Source: Paraphysomonas bandaiensis (taxonomy: Eukaryota; Chrysophyceae). Taken from it: a DNA stretch of 64,000 nt. How positions within the stretch are numbered: the stretch's first letter is position 1; each line of letters opens with the position of its first letter. The stretch is from assembly GCA_965644295.1 (NCBI GenBank), contig CBFFRP010000435.1:124001-188000 (forward strand). Direction: 5' to 3'. A program made the position numbers and the translations under genes. Shown one piece after another: positions 48,086 through 59,423 of the stretch. The notes below the pieces were generated by a model. It was not told where the DNA came from, made no database searches, and worked only from the letters and a program-made list of their open reading frames with translations.

Positions 48086-48282
48086 GGTAAGGAGTTTGCT
48101 GATTGAGACGTGTAATAACCAGCTATTAGGTTATTCTAGTCTACAAGCTCTCTATTGTATATGCTTAAGTTTGTACATACTATCTGTGCAAACATAGATT
48201 GAATATTATTATTATTGCCATAACTCACACTAAGATATATGATATATTATGACTATGACAATTCGGGATCTATTATTGAACC

Positions 48283-48420
48283 TAGTCAAATTGGAGTAAT
48301 TTCCTAGTCACACCAAAATTGGTGTAAAAACCTAGTCAAGCGGTTGAAAAACCTAGTCATTTAATAATTCATATTTTCAGTTTACAATGACTAGGTTTTA
48401 TGGTATTCACCTAGTCAAAA
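48283..48420. repeat. Cluster of CCTAGTCA octamers with ACACCAAAATTGGTGT palindrome
   Basis: CCTAGTCA occurs five times on the plus strand and once inverted (TGACTAGG near 48388) within about 140 bases, around the 16-base palindrome. The first half matches the block at 15976-16038. Confidence 0.75.
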
Positions 48421-48479
48421 ATAAAAATTTTCATTCAAACATGGGAGCATACTCTATCCATCAATTGATAAATGTAGAT

Positions 48480-49166
48480 GTTGTATACATGCAATACATA
48501 ACATTATAACGTTGCATTCCAATGAGAAATTGGTGACCATGTCCGGTGCAATTCCATAGCTTCCCAAGGGCCATGACATCGGTGGGTTCACCGTTGATGA
48601 GGGACCTCGCTGCATTGTGAGTCTTGATGGAGATCAACATGTGCTTCACACCAATGTTCCCTGAGCACATAATTAAGATATGTAGAGAGTTATAAATGTA
48701 TTTTACATACCTCACAAGCGATATTGGGTTTGCACTTGATTATCAAGGGATCTCCCGTACAACATACATAATATTATACTGTGATGTCTGTCATACAATG
48801 ATTAGCACTCACAAGATTGTAAAAAGTATTGTGTCATACAATGATTAACAGTCACAAGAACGCAAAATATATTGTAATATATAAATGCAGAGTACATATC
48901 TATTGCACATACCTCACTAGAGGTAGGATCAATAGCTGCTAGTACCCACAGCGCGGGCAGTTGTAGACAAGAACGATAATAATATAGGTTTCGCTCTTGA
49001 TTTTGTAAGCTTCCTCCCTTACAGCATATATATGCTGTGGTACCTATAATACAGTGATCCGTACTCTACTAAAACGCATCAGTACAATATAAAACCTAGT
49101 CATATACTTACAGTTCAGAGGACCTGAATCCAAAATACGACATACCCATAAGCCAGTCTGAAAGCA
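48480..49166 (-). pseudogene. Possible split gene fragment of unknown family
   Basis: On the minus strand four segments join in frame through GT-AG sites. They are 49166-49120 (TGLWVCRILDSGPLN), 49045-48915 (TTAYICCKGGSLQNQERN..LPALWVLAAIDPTSSE), about 48785-48720 (YVCCTGDPLIIKCKPNIACE) and 48661-48510 (GNIGVKHMLISIKTHNAARS, LWNCTGHGHQFLIGMQ). Segments 2 and 3 share a YxCCxG motif. No start or end is found: the upstream end abuts the minisatellite and the downstream end abuts the CCTAGTCA cluster. It may be a live exon set, a relic or part of an element. Confidence 0.35.
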
Positions 49167-49170
49167 AGAT

Positions 49171-51310
49171 GCTGTAAGACTGATGACACACTCATGATGC
49201 TGTAAGACTGATGACACACTCATGATACTGTAAGACTGATGACACACTCATGATACTGATGTTCTGATGACACACTCATGATGCTGTAAGACTGATGACA
49301 CACTCATGATGCTGTAAGACTGATGACACACTCATGATACTGTAAGACTGATGACACACTCATGATGCTGTAAGACTGATGACACACTCATGATACTGTA
49401 AGACTGATGACACACTCATGATACTGTAAGACTGATGACACACTCATGATGCTGTAAGACTAATGACACACTCATGATACTGTAAGACTGATGACACACT
49501 CATGATGCTGTAAGACTGATGACACACTCATGATGCTGTAAGACTGATGACACACTCATGATACTGTAAGACTGATGACACACTCATGATGCTGTAAGAC
49601 TGATGACACACTCATGATACTGTAAGACTGATGACACACTCATGATGCTGTAAGACTGATGACACACTCATGATACTGTAAGACTGATGACACACTCATG
49701 ATGCTGTAAGACTGATGACACACTCATGATACTGTAAGACTGATGACACACTCATGATACTGTAAGACTGATGACACACTCATGATGCTGTAAGACTGAT
49801 GACACACTCATGATGCTGTAAGACTGATGACACACTCATGATGCTGTAAGACTGATGACACACTCATGATACTGTAAGACTGATGACACACTCATGATAC
49901 TGTAAGACTGATGACACACTCATGATGCTGTAAGACTGATGACACACTCATGATACTGTAAGACTGATGACACACTCATGATGCTGTAAGACTAATGACA
50001 CACTCATGATGCTGTAAGACTGATGACACACTCATGATACTGTAAGACTGATGACACACTCATGATACTGTAAGACTGATGACACACTCATGATGCTGTA
50101 AGACTGATGACACACTCATGATGCTGTAAGACTGATGACACACTCATGATACTGTAAGACTGATGACACACTCATGATGCTGTAAGACTGATGACACACT
50201 CATGATACTGTAAGACTGATGACACACTCATGATACTGATGTTCTGATGACACACTCATGATGCTGTAAGACTGATGACACACTCATGATGCTGTAAGAC
50301 TGATGACACACTCATGATACTGTAAGACTGATGACACACTCATGATGCTGTAAGACTGATGACACACTCATGATACTGTAAGACTGATGACACACTCATG
50401 ATACTGTAAGACTGATGACACACTCATGATGCTGTAAGACTAATGACACACTCATGATACTGTAAGACTGATGACACACTCATGATGCTGTAAGACTGAT
50501 GACACACTCATGATGCTGTAAGACTGATGACACACTCATGATACTGTAAGACTGATGACACACTCATGATACTGATGTTCTGATGACACACTCATGATAC
50601 TGTAAGACTGATGACACACTCATGATGCTGTAAGACTGATGACACACTCATGATACTGTAAGACTGATGACACACTCATGATGCTGTAAGACTGATGACA
50701 CACTCATGATACTGTAAGACTGATGACACACTCATGATACTGTAAGACTGATGACACACTCATGATGCTGTAAGACTGATGACACACTCATGATGCTGTA
50801 AGACTGATGACACACTCATGATGCTGTAAGACTGATGACACACTCATGATACTGTAAGACTGATGACACACTCATGATACTGTAAGACTGATGACACACT
50901 CATGATGCTGTAAGACTGATGACACACTCATGATACTGTAAGACTGATGACACACTCATGATGCTGTAAGACTAATGACACACTCATGATGCTGTAAGAC
51001 TGATGACACACTCATGATACTGTAAGACTGATGACACACTCATGATGCTGTAAGACTGATGACACACTCATGATGCTGTAAGACTGATGACACACTCATG
51101 ATACTGTAAGACTGATGACACACTCATGATGCTGTAAGACTAATGACACACTCATGATGCTGTAAGACTGATGACACACTCATGATACTGTAAGACTGAT
51201 GACACACTCATGATGCTGTAAGACTGATGACACACTCATGATGCTGTAAGACTGATGACACACTCATGATACTGTAAGACTGATGACACACTCATGATGC
51301 TGATATTCTG
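49171..51310. repeat. Minisatellite, 28-bp unit, about 76 copies
   Basis: The unit reads RCTGTAAGACTGATGACACA then CTCATGAT, with R either G or A, and occasional TAATGAC for TGATGAC. Every unit keeps an exact 28-base register from 49171 to 51298. A variant unit beginning ACTGATGTTCTG occurs at 49255, 50235 and 50571, and GCTGATATTCTG closes the array at 51299. No spacer variation exists, so this is not a CRISPR array. Confidence 0.98.
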
Positions 51311-52363
51311 ATGCTGCTCTACAGTCCACTTCAATGATACTGCTTTTAGAAGTTTGTTCCCTGAAAACCTCCTTTTTTTTCCGTTGGACTAAAAATAGGG
51401 AGATTTATGCACCGTGGTTGTGTCACATCAGCGGGTCCAGGCTCAGATTGTCCCCTTCTCTCCAAGCATGGCTGCATTTTGTATCACACCACACTGCCGA
51501 CAAATATCTTGTCCTACCATGTTGTACATGTTTCCAGTTCAATAACTCGGCTTTGCAACTACCCTCTTACCTAACGCCTTCAGGTAAACCACGTGCCTGC
51601 ACCAATGCAGCGCTGACTGCTCATATCGGACATCTCCCTTGTAGACGTATCTGTCTCACACACCGTTCTTTACGGTTACAACCACTCATCGCATGGCTCG
51701 TGCGGGTAGGCACTCGACAACGGTCCACTTGTTCATTCCCTAACACCTTTATTGTCCATCTACCCCGCTACCTTGTAAGACAGGACCATTTCTTGACGAC
51801 CGCACAAACCAACCCAGCATGGTTTGTCTGTGGGTCTATGCACCAAGCAGAGTACCCCCTCACCCTGTTTACATCCCCACAGCCCATACATCGACACAGT
51901 ATTCCGCATACAGTATACTCGAAGTACACCACACAGCTGTACATATACCTGTATACCTGTACTGTTGGACACATCACCATGTCCATGTACCTGTATACCT
52001 GTACTGTTGGACACATCACCGGCTCTCTCTCTGTCCAACACACTCATAACACCGCTGCACTGTCATGCACACGCACCTTACACTATACCTCCTCCTCGAG
52101 AACCTCCAGACAAACCATCTCCCCTCCCTTCGTCTCTGATACCTTGCCGTCATCTTCCTTCCACACACACTCTTTGCCTCAGCCTGTACCCCGCTTCACC
52201 AACACAGACACTAACAATGGCAGCTGAGGACGTCCGAGTCTCTCCTCTAGACCATCATGATCATCTCGTGCATAGGTCTATCAGAGTACCCGACCTTAAC
52301 AGACCTAGTTCTGTTGCGCAGTCCCACCCTCCTCAATCAGATGTTGCCTCTTTTGCACCATCT
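51311..52363. other. C-rich region with long open frames, unknown repeat element
   Basis: Overlapping plus-strand frames (51334-52227 and 51824-52684) are Pro/Ser/Thr/His rich and reflect C-rich composition rather than a known protein. The phrase CCTGTATACCTGTACTGTTG is repeated at 51948 and 51989 with GACACATCACC following. It is probably the internal part of the element whose 3' half is at 52364-52970. Confidence 0.45.
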
Positions 52364-52970
52364 CACTCCCTCTCGACTCCCTGTTGCTGGACACACCGGA
52401 TGACCCTCATATCCAACTCCTGTCCAGCTATACACTCTCTTGCATGTGCTCTCTACCGCTGGCTAAGACAGCAAAAGAGTCAATTTCGACGCTTCTTCAC
52501 AGTAGGCCATAACCTTTTGCAAGACCTTCATCCACATACCTCCGAGCCACTTGGCACAATGCCTAAAGGAAGGCCACCAGATCGCCAATCTCAGCAGGGT
52601 ATAGTACTGTTTCCTCTGGTTGCCGTGAGGTACATAAGGCAGTCTCCGAGGCAAATTGCACACAATGTATGTGTAGTCATATAGCGAGTGGAGTCTCATC
52701 CCAAGGGGAGACCTCCAGATCACACGCGCCGGCGAGTCCCAGGACACACGAGCATGGCGAGCCTCATAACACACACTAAGAACAGAAGTGGTCGCACCTT
52801 GGTGCTTGCGGCGACGCACAAGCAGCTTCCGTAGCGTTAAATAGTAGGATAACGGAATTTGTATTGATTCGTTACGGGTAGAGGTCTAACTAGTATGTCT
52901 AGCATTCAACTAGCCACTACATTGGTGCAGGTTCTTAACGCCTATTGCTACATAAAAAGACTTTTAATAT
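52364..52970 (+). repeat. Dispersed repeat block plus terminal arm
   Basis: 52364-52671 is the second copy of the block at 9064-9372. 52680-52970 is a copy of the right foldback arm at 9795-10072, ending AACGCCTATTGCTAC. Here block and arm are directly joined, whereas at 9064-10072 a full foldback follows the block, so the block and arm belong to one element family. Confidence 0.75.
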
Positions 52971-53402
52971 AAGCTAGATCACAGAGAGAATTTGTCGTAA
53001 GACTAGATAGGTTAATTAATACCGTTTACACGAAGTTGTGATAACCAACACTAACTCATTTTAATCCACGCATAATATCCTACCTACGCGAACCTCTCGT
53101 TACTGAACATATCTTGAAAGATCAAACTATTTCAGTTTCTCAATATCATCACAGCATTTGTACATCATTATAATTTCACTGTATTCTCGTACATTGTCTT
53201 CAAGTGACATACTGAATATACTAGAATAAGATACATATTCTAATAACGAAAGTATTTGACTTAATAATTACAATTCTGTCTTGGGAGTACATATATGGGA
53301 ACTAAGCATTGTGTGCAACAAAGCAAGGTTAAGGTTTAAGTAGTACAAGGTTAACCCTCTGCCTACAATTACCTCACCAGTTCACACGTGTGTATGTTGT
53401 TG
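52971..53402. other. 3' flank of GGPP synthase
   Basis: AT-rich; no gene or repeat is recognised. Confidence 0.45.
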
Positions 53403-54570
53403 CTACAGAGTCGTGATGAGTTCGCTAGAATCGGCTGCTAGCTGCGCTCTCATCTGCTGCTCGTCACTATCCAGTTGTGAGTCCAGCTTTTCTATTAAGC
53501 CAATAAGTCCCTGATGTCCACCAAGTGACTGAATATGATTTACTATTTCTTGCCGCAGCCCACGTAAAACTTCGCGAGTGTAAGTCAGTGACCCTGACTC
53601 GATCATCAGCTGGACTGCATATCTTTTAATGCCATCATCAGATGTGCGTTGTCTAAGAATATTCAGTAGTCGAGAGTCTCCCGGGCACGAGTTGATGGCA
53701 TGCAAAATAGGAAAAGAAAATTTCCCTTCAGTCAAGTCCTCGCAGAACGATTTCGTTTGCATGTAGGACACACTACATATGTTAAGCATCAAATATGAAA
53801 TTTATAATTTGAGCTTACTAACCTGGATATGTTCACGTAGTCATCTCTTATTTGAAAATAAAGTCCCAGAGCATTAAGAAGCTCTGTAAAGTCGGTAGTA
53901 CAGTTACTGAAGGACTGCATTAGCCCGACGGCCAGGCGAAACAAGCCTCCAGTTTTGTTTAGAACCATCGCCCTATACTCGTCCTCTGCAACAGCGTAAC
54001 TTTACATATCACAATAAATGGTCATGTGCTACCTGAGGGACACTTACACTGCTCCCTCCAGAGACTGTAAGAAGTGCAACGTCAGTGTCAGTGCATACTG
54101 CGATATAGTTGTGGAGAGGATATACTTACATATCGTATCCTTGTCCCCTATGGAGGTTCAGCATCTCTCTCACATACACACGCATCGCATCTGCGGAGTT
54201 CAATTCATGACACTGCTCCAATGCTATGAAGTATACGTAGTTCGCGCAGTTGATAGTGTTCGGTGTACCATCTGAAATATAAGTACGAATGAATTTCGAT
54301 ATAACAATATGATATAACGATGCGCATACATATGGAGTGTGCCACAGGAACACCACGTCGCATTTTGCTGTTATCTTCAATATCATCCACCAGCAAGCTT
54401 GCATTGTGTAGAGTCCCAATTATAGATTTCACTACTTCTACCTTGTCCTCTGGAATGCGTAGCCAGGTCTGAAAGGAATCCACAAGCAAACCTCGCACAT
54501 CCTTCCCAGGAATTCTACTTAAGTAGTGGTACGGCTCCAAGATAGAGTAATCGTTTACATACTTCTCCAT
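53403..54570 (-). CDS. GGPS1: Geranylgeranyl diphosphate synthase, 5 exons
   Basis: Exons on the minus strand: 54570-54330, 54271-54130, 54064-54033, 53985-53823, 53772-53403; phases agree, 315 aa. It condenses IPP with FPP to GGPP for protein prenylation and other isoprenoids. Motifs: SLLVDDIEDNSKMRRG (first Asp-rich motif), GTPNTINCANYVYF, LHRGQGYDILWREQ (split by two introns), MVLNKTGGLFRL, LGLYFQIRDDYVN (second Asp-rich motif) and SFCEDLTEGKFSFP. The DDYxN form of the second motif is typical of eukaryotic type III GGPPS. The third exon is only 32 bases. An alternative donor at 54046 would create a stop, so the donor at 54032 was chosen. Confidence 0.95.
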
Positions 54571-55189
54571 CACAGTTACAGTTTGACCCCTGTGTTGTTG
54601 CTCTCACAATTAATGCTTGTAGCTCAATTGTTGTTTAGGAGCCCAGTTGGTGGAATTCACTCCAACACTTTTCACCAAACTGAAAAGTGACTGTTTAAGA
54701 TTCCTATGTGAAAAGTTATGTTTTGTGGATGGAGTTTTGAAGAAAAATTGATATGGCCGTCCCCGAAGGGGAGGGCCCGTCCCTCAATTAATACTGCCAC
54801 CCCGTCCCTGAGGGACGGGCACCACGACGCCCTCAGTTTTTAGTTCCGTAAAACCCCCATTTTTATATATGAGATGATGTGTACATGATATGAGTGTGTT
54901 TGTACTGCTGTACATATAGGAGTGTGTGTACTGCTGCATGTAATATAGCAGTACTCAGCAGAGCCCACTCATACAGTATGATGGAGTGAGCATATATATC
55001 TATTAATAGTATTGTGACTCGTTGCTTCGGTTAGCATCCACTGATCGAAATGAGGAACCAAGCTTCGAACTGATAGCGGTTGTTCTCATCTTTGAGATGA
55101 ATGTCTGGAGTTCTGGAGTTGTGTGTATGCTATAGTATGGTTATATAGTGGAGGGTATAGTAGACCACACCTTCCTCACAGCCCTCCTA
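54571..55189. other. Spacer with GC-rich GTCCCT/AGGGAC palindromes
   Basis: At 54754-54830 GGCCGTCCCCGAAGGGGAGG, GCCCGTCCCTCAATTAA and CCCGTCCCTGAGGGACGGG can form hairpins. A related inverted phrase (CTCAGGGACGGTGGTAGGGA) lies at 56252-56281 beyond the tandem array, so the two may be the ends of one element. No gene is recognised. Confidence 0.45.
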
Positions 55190-56160
55190 CTGTATCAGAT
55201 ATCGATGATACTTGGAGCTCTTATGAAGCCGGACGTATTCATATTTGACTCGATACATGCATACATCACATATGAGGTGAGCATTGCATGACTATGTACA
55301 TAGTAGTGTTAATAAGCTCTGTGTTTATACGCAGACGAGATGTTATCACACTGTCATGTCCCAGTGAAGTTGTCATTATGTGTGAAGTCAAGTAATGGTT
55401 GTGTACTTCCCATTTGAGGTGAGTATTGCATGACTATGTGCATAGTAGTGTGAATAAGCTCTGTGTTTATACGCAGACGAGATGTTATCACACTGTCATG
55501 TCCCAGTGAAGTTGTCATTATATGTACTTCATATTTGAGGTGAGTATTGCATGACTGTGTGCATAGTAGTGCATAAGAAGCTCTGTGTTTATACGCAGAC
55601 GAGCTGTTATCACACTGTCATGTCCCAGTGAAGTTGTCATTATGTGTGAAGTCAAGTAATGGTTCTGTACTTCATATTTGTGGTGAGTATTGCATGACTA
55701 TGTACATAGTAGTGTTAATAAGCTCTGTGTTTAAACGCAGACGAGCTGTTATCACACTGTCATATCCCAGTGAAGTTGTCATTATGTGTGAAGTCAAGTA
55801 ATGGTTGTGTACTTCCCATTTGAGGTGCGTATTTCATGACTATGTACATAGTAGTGTTAATAAGCTCTGTGTTTATACACAGACGAGATGTTATCACACT
55901 GTCATGTCCCAGTGAAGTTGTCATTATGTGTGAAGTCAAGTAATGGTTGTGTACTTCCCATTTGAGGTGCGTATTTCATGACTATGTACATAGTAGTGTT
56001 AATAAGCTCTGTGTTTAAACGCAGACGAGCTGTTATCACACTGTCATGTCCCAGTGAAGTTGTCATTATGTGTGAAGTCAAGTAATGGTTGTGTACTTCC
56101 CATTTGAGGTGCGTATTTCATGACTATGTACATAGTAGTGTTAATAAGCTCTTAAGTATG
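55190..56160 (+). repeat. Tandem array of about 143-bp units resembling exon plus intron
   Basis: Units start near 55273, 55417, 55537, 55680, 55824, 55967 and 56107; most are 143-144 bases and one is 120. Each runs GAG/GTGAGT..., about 58 bases, TTTATACGCAG/ACGAGATGTTATC..., then about 84 bases ending CATTTGAG. The GTGAGT and the pyrimidine-containing ...ACGCAG have the look of donor and acceptor sites. In later units GTGAGT becomes GTGCGT and some CGCAG become CACAG or AAACGCAG. No frame is open through the 84-base part to the next unit. Confidence 0.85.
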
Positions 56161-56330
56161 TATGTATCTTATGTACCTACCGCTGTTTGTTCAATACACA
56201 CTGCTGTATCTACAGTTGTAGATTGCCTACCATCCTACAGTTGTATTATGGTGCGTATTCTCAGGGACGGTGGTAGGGACGGGGAGTTCATCTTATACAT
56301 GAAAAATCACCTCAAAATACCATAGTCGTA

Positions 56331-56951
56331 CACAGTATTATTCAATAGTTTCGTTCCGCAAGTACAGAAAAACAAGGGTTTAGCAGTTGGTATGTTCCGA
56401 TAGATAGTCAAGTTTGGGTTAAACTGATTGTTCTGTGCATTTAAGATACTCTCTAAGCCATGATATTATATCATAGCACTGAACCCAACTAGCTACATCA
56501 TTATCACACGGTATTCAGCGCTGAATATGCAATGAGAACCCGGGTGGGGAACCGCTGAACTAAGTCATGTGTCACATAGGTGGTAGAGGTGCGCGGTCGC
56601 AACACTCAGCCGCATGCAGTGATTAGTTACGCTGTCAGTATGGGATATCATAGCAATCACTTTTAGGTGAACCTAGTTAAACACTCGCTTATTAATCTAC
56701 CAATGTAGTGGTTACTATCTTACTATATTAGCAATATACTTCTACTAATCTCGAAGTCATTGGTAATAGTGTGTTCTTAGTCTTCTGCTACAGCTGGTGT
56801 AGTACTGGGTTCATGTCTGGCTACTGTTTTCGTACGTAAAGCAATTGACCAATATATTAAGTCTCATGCCCAGTTATCATACACCAAATAGTTTAATATT
56901 TAATATTATTAACAATCCTGCATGTAAATCATCCCCATATAAACTTCCATA
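56331..56951. other. 3' flank of the ABM membrane-protein gene
   Basis: AT-rich spacer with no recognised gene or repeat. Confidence 0.45.
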
Positions 56952-58993
56952 CTAAGTAGTCCTATAATATATCCCACCCAATAACACCAGCGTACTAAAA
57001 ATTATCAATACTATGACTTGCATAGTTCTTGATAACCCCACATCAAGAAATTCAAATGTCGTGCTACGTTTCGACCTAAATTCATCACAAGTAAGCCAGT
57101 CTCCAAACTGGGAATGCATGAGTGGTACACCAATATAGGTGTTCGTTGTTACTGTGACAACAGTGCTGACAATGCGAGCTACAATTGGAGAGAGGCCAGC
57201 CCCAACAATAAGGATAGGAACTAAGTTGTACCCAATCTGCCACACAATTATCTGCCACAAGCATAGTCAAATGATGACGGATATAATTACTGACACGGGG
57301 TCTTACATGAAGTGGGATAATTATTAGAATAACAGTCTTCCAGATAGGAGGAGGACGCGGCGCCGCGCAATCCCCTGTCGATACGAACAGTTCTGCAAAT
57401 GCACTATTAATAACCCTCTCTTCATTGACCTCAGCCGCACAAGTGGCCTGTAGTAAGGGCTCAAGCTTTTTGATAATGCGTTTCCTCCGATCAGATGTTA
57501 TGAAACTCATCAAATGGTCATACGTGTCAAACGCAAAAGAGTTCACATACGGGTCGTCATCATGCTGAACAAAATATAAAATATGCTTTGCAAACAACTA
57601 TACGTATCATACCTTCGGAATGATTGTTGTAAGTCCTAAGAAACCTTCGTGTCTACATGATAACATCAGTCTCAACAGGTTAATGCAATAAGTTAGCTAC
57701 CTACCTACTCATTTCATCCGTCATTTCTGCTGTCCATTTCTCAAAATCTAAATGATGTTCCCACTTTACCCAATGTGTCACAGCCATAGTTAACGGAGCA
57801 CCAAACTCTTCCTCGTCGATACTTCCTGACATTGGATAGGCAGTGCTCTCCGTACCTAACGAGTCCCCCGCTAAGGTTTCTTGTGCCTTCTCACGAATAC
57901 GGTCATGCAACACATCGACAACCCCAGCTGCTGATCCAGTATCTTTTGTATCGCCTGTCTGTACACCACATTCATATGCATGGTCCATGTTTTGCACTTC
58001 GTTATAAGACTCAACAACAGCATTATCCCCACTGCATCGCTCCAGATTTCTTATCCTTCGGCGGAGAGAAACAATTTCACATGAGAGGTCGTGGTTTATT
58101 CGCCTTAAACCAGTTAGGCGCCCCTCTATTTTACTGATAACGCCTGACACCTCACGGGACACGGTCGGGCGAAGATGAGATGAGAACATCATGAGACCCT
58201 GGTCTAGCAATGAGTGTAGCGGTGACATTTCATCAGGTGGTACAGACCGAGGTTTTCGCACCCAAGCGTCAACAAAAGGGACAGAAAATAAGAGAGGAAA
58301 AAAAGAGTAACTCAGCATTGGAACAGATAAACAGAGAGTGACGAGAATTACAAACCCTACTGGAAGGCCAATCGATAGCATGTGATCAGGTAGACCGCTG
58401 AATACAATTCCCATGCTGGACAAGCACACACCGATATATATGACTATACAAAGCTTCCACTTTGGAGGGGGAAGGGGACGAGGAATATCAGTCATACACT
58501 CGTGCAATGATACTCTTGTGGGCTGGGAGAGTACTTTTGGGGCCTCAATGTCCCCTTGGATAGTAGTTTCCGCTGAAACACTCATTCCACCGTATAAGTT
58601 TACCCGCTTGGAAACAATACCACGCGGTTGTAATTTGTTTATATGATATTCGCGCGTTTTAGAAGTTGTCCATTCTCTAAACGTTTCATAATCTTCAAAT
58701 GCTAATATAATGAGATACTCTGCAAAGTTATTCTTATGCGTAATTAAGTGCACAGAGCGGTGGCGGAATCCTTTCCATAACTTATGAGATGCTAGAATAT
58801 CTTTTAACCATATATCTTCAAAATATTGTTTTTGTGAGTCAGGAACTTTAGTGTAATATATAGCATGATACACTGTTAGTGACGGCTGAATAGATGGCGA
58901 GCTGTTGTGTCTAGAATCTAAAAGTGGAGAGTAGTTGATTGTATCATCATCGTCTGGACTTGGTTTAAGGACGTCGTACATAGGAACTTCCAT
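56952..58993 (-). CDS. Duplicated ABM-domain membrane protein, 4 exons
   Basis: Exons on the minus strand: 58993-57705, 57652-57613, 57564-57307, 57251-56952; 628 aa. Two similar halves are visible. Each has an antibiotic-biosynthesis-monooxygenase-like (ABM, dimeric alpha-beta barrel) domain followed by PPPKWK or PPPIWK and hydrophobic helices. Half 1: VYHAIYYTKVPDSQKQYFED, FAEYLIILAFEDYETFREW, then PPPKWKLCIVIYIGV. Half 2: VTHWVKWEHHLDFEKWTAEM, HEGFLGLTTIIPK, FDTYDHLMSFITS, then RPPPIWKTVILI. This layout matches bacterial ABM proteins with C-terminal membrane helices (COG3224-like). A coiled segment links the halves. The reaction is unknown. Confidence 0.8.
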
Positions 58994-59423
58994 TATCACT
59001 TTCTAAATCATATTTAGATATATCTAGCAGATACATACATATATCAGTGACAAGAACGAGAAACTCTATATGGAACACAACAAGTTCTTGATATGTGTGT
59101 GTGCTACAGGTGTTCCAAGTAGATATTTGGTCCAATGAATGAATGATAATATGTTTTAGTTGGATGAAATTGGTTGGTTGTGGGATCATATGAAAAATCC
59201 CACTACCTTGTTATGTACCTGTGTACGTTATTTGATAACAATACAGTATACAGGTACACATATAGAGTACATATACATACATTGAAAGGAAATGTATTAA
59301 GTATAGCTCATATTTCGTCTATATTCACAGTCTCTGATTTGTGGGAACAATAAGACCATCCTTCAATACTATAGTAGTCAGCTAGTCCACGATCCAAATG
59401 TGAGTGTTGTTAGAGAAATCAAT
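58994..59423. other. Divergent spacer (ABM protein / kinase)
   Basis: Upstream flank of both genes, AT-rich, with no clear element. An open frame continues 24 bases upstream of the kinase ATG without another ATG. Confidence 0.45.

Noticed and set aside
49171-51310. CRISPR array
   Set aside because: Units are contiguous 28-mers without variable spacers, in a eukaryotic genome, and no cas genes are present. It is a minisatellite.
49171-51310. C/D-box snoRNA cluster, because each unit contains CTGATGA-like and CTGA-like words
   Set aside because: The spacing is far too short for a C/D snoRNA, there are no terminal stems, and the unit has no room for a guide.
51334-52684. Two plus-strand open frames of 286 and 297 codons as genes
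   Set aside because: Products are Pro/Ser/His rich, overlap each other in two frames and run through a dispersed repeat. They reflect C-rich composition and no domain is seen.
54064-54126. Donor at 54046 for the third GGPP synthase exon
   Set aside because: It would join to a TAG stop in the next exon. The donor at 54032 restores the family sequence between DILWREQ and DEYRAM.
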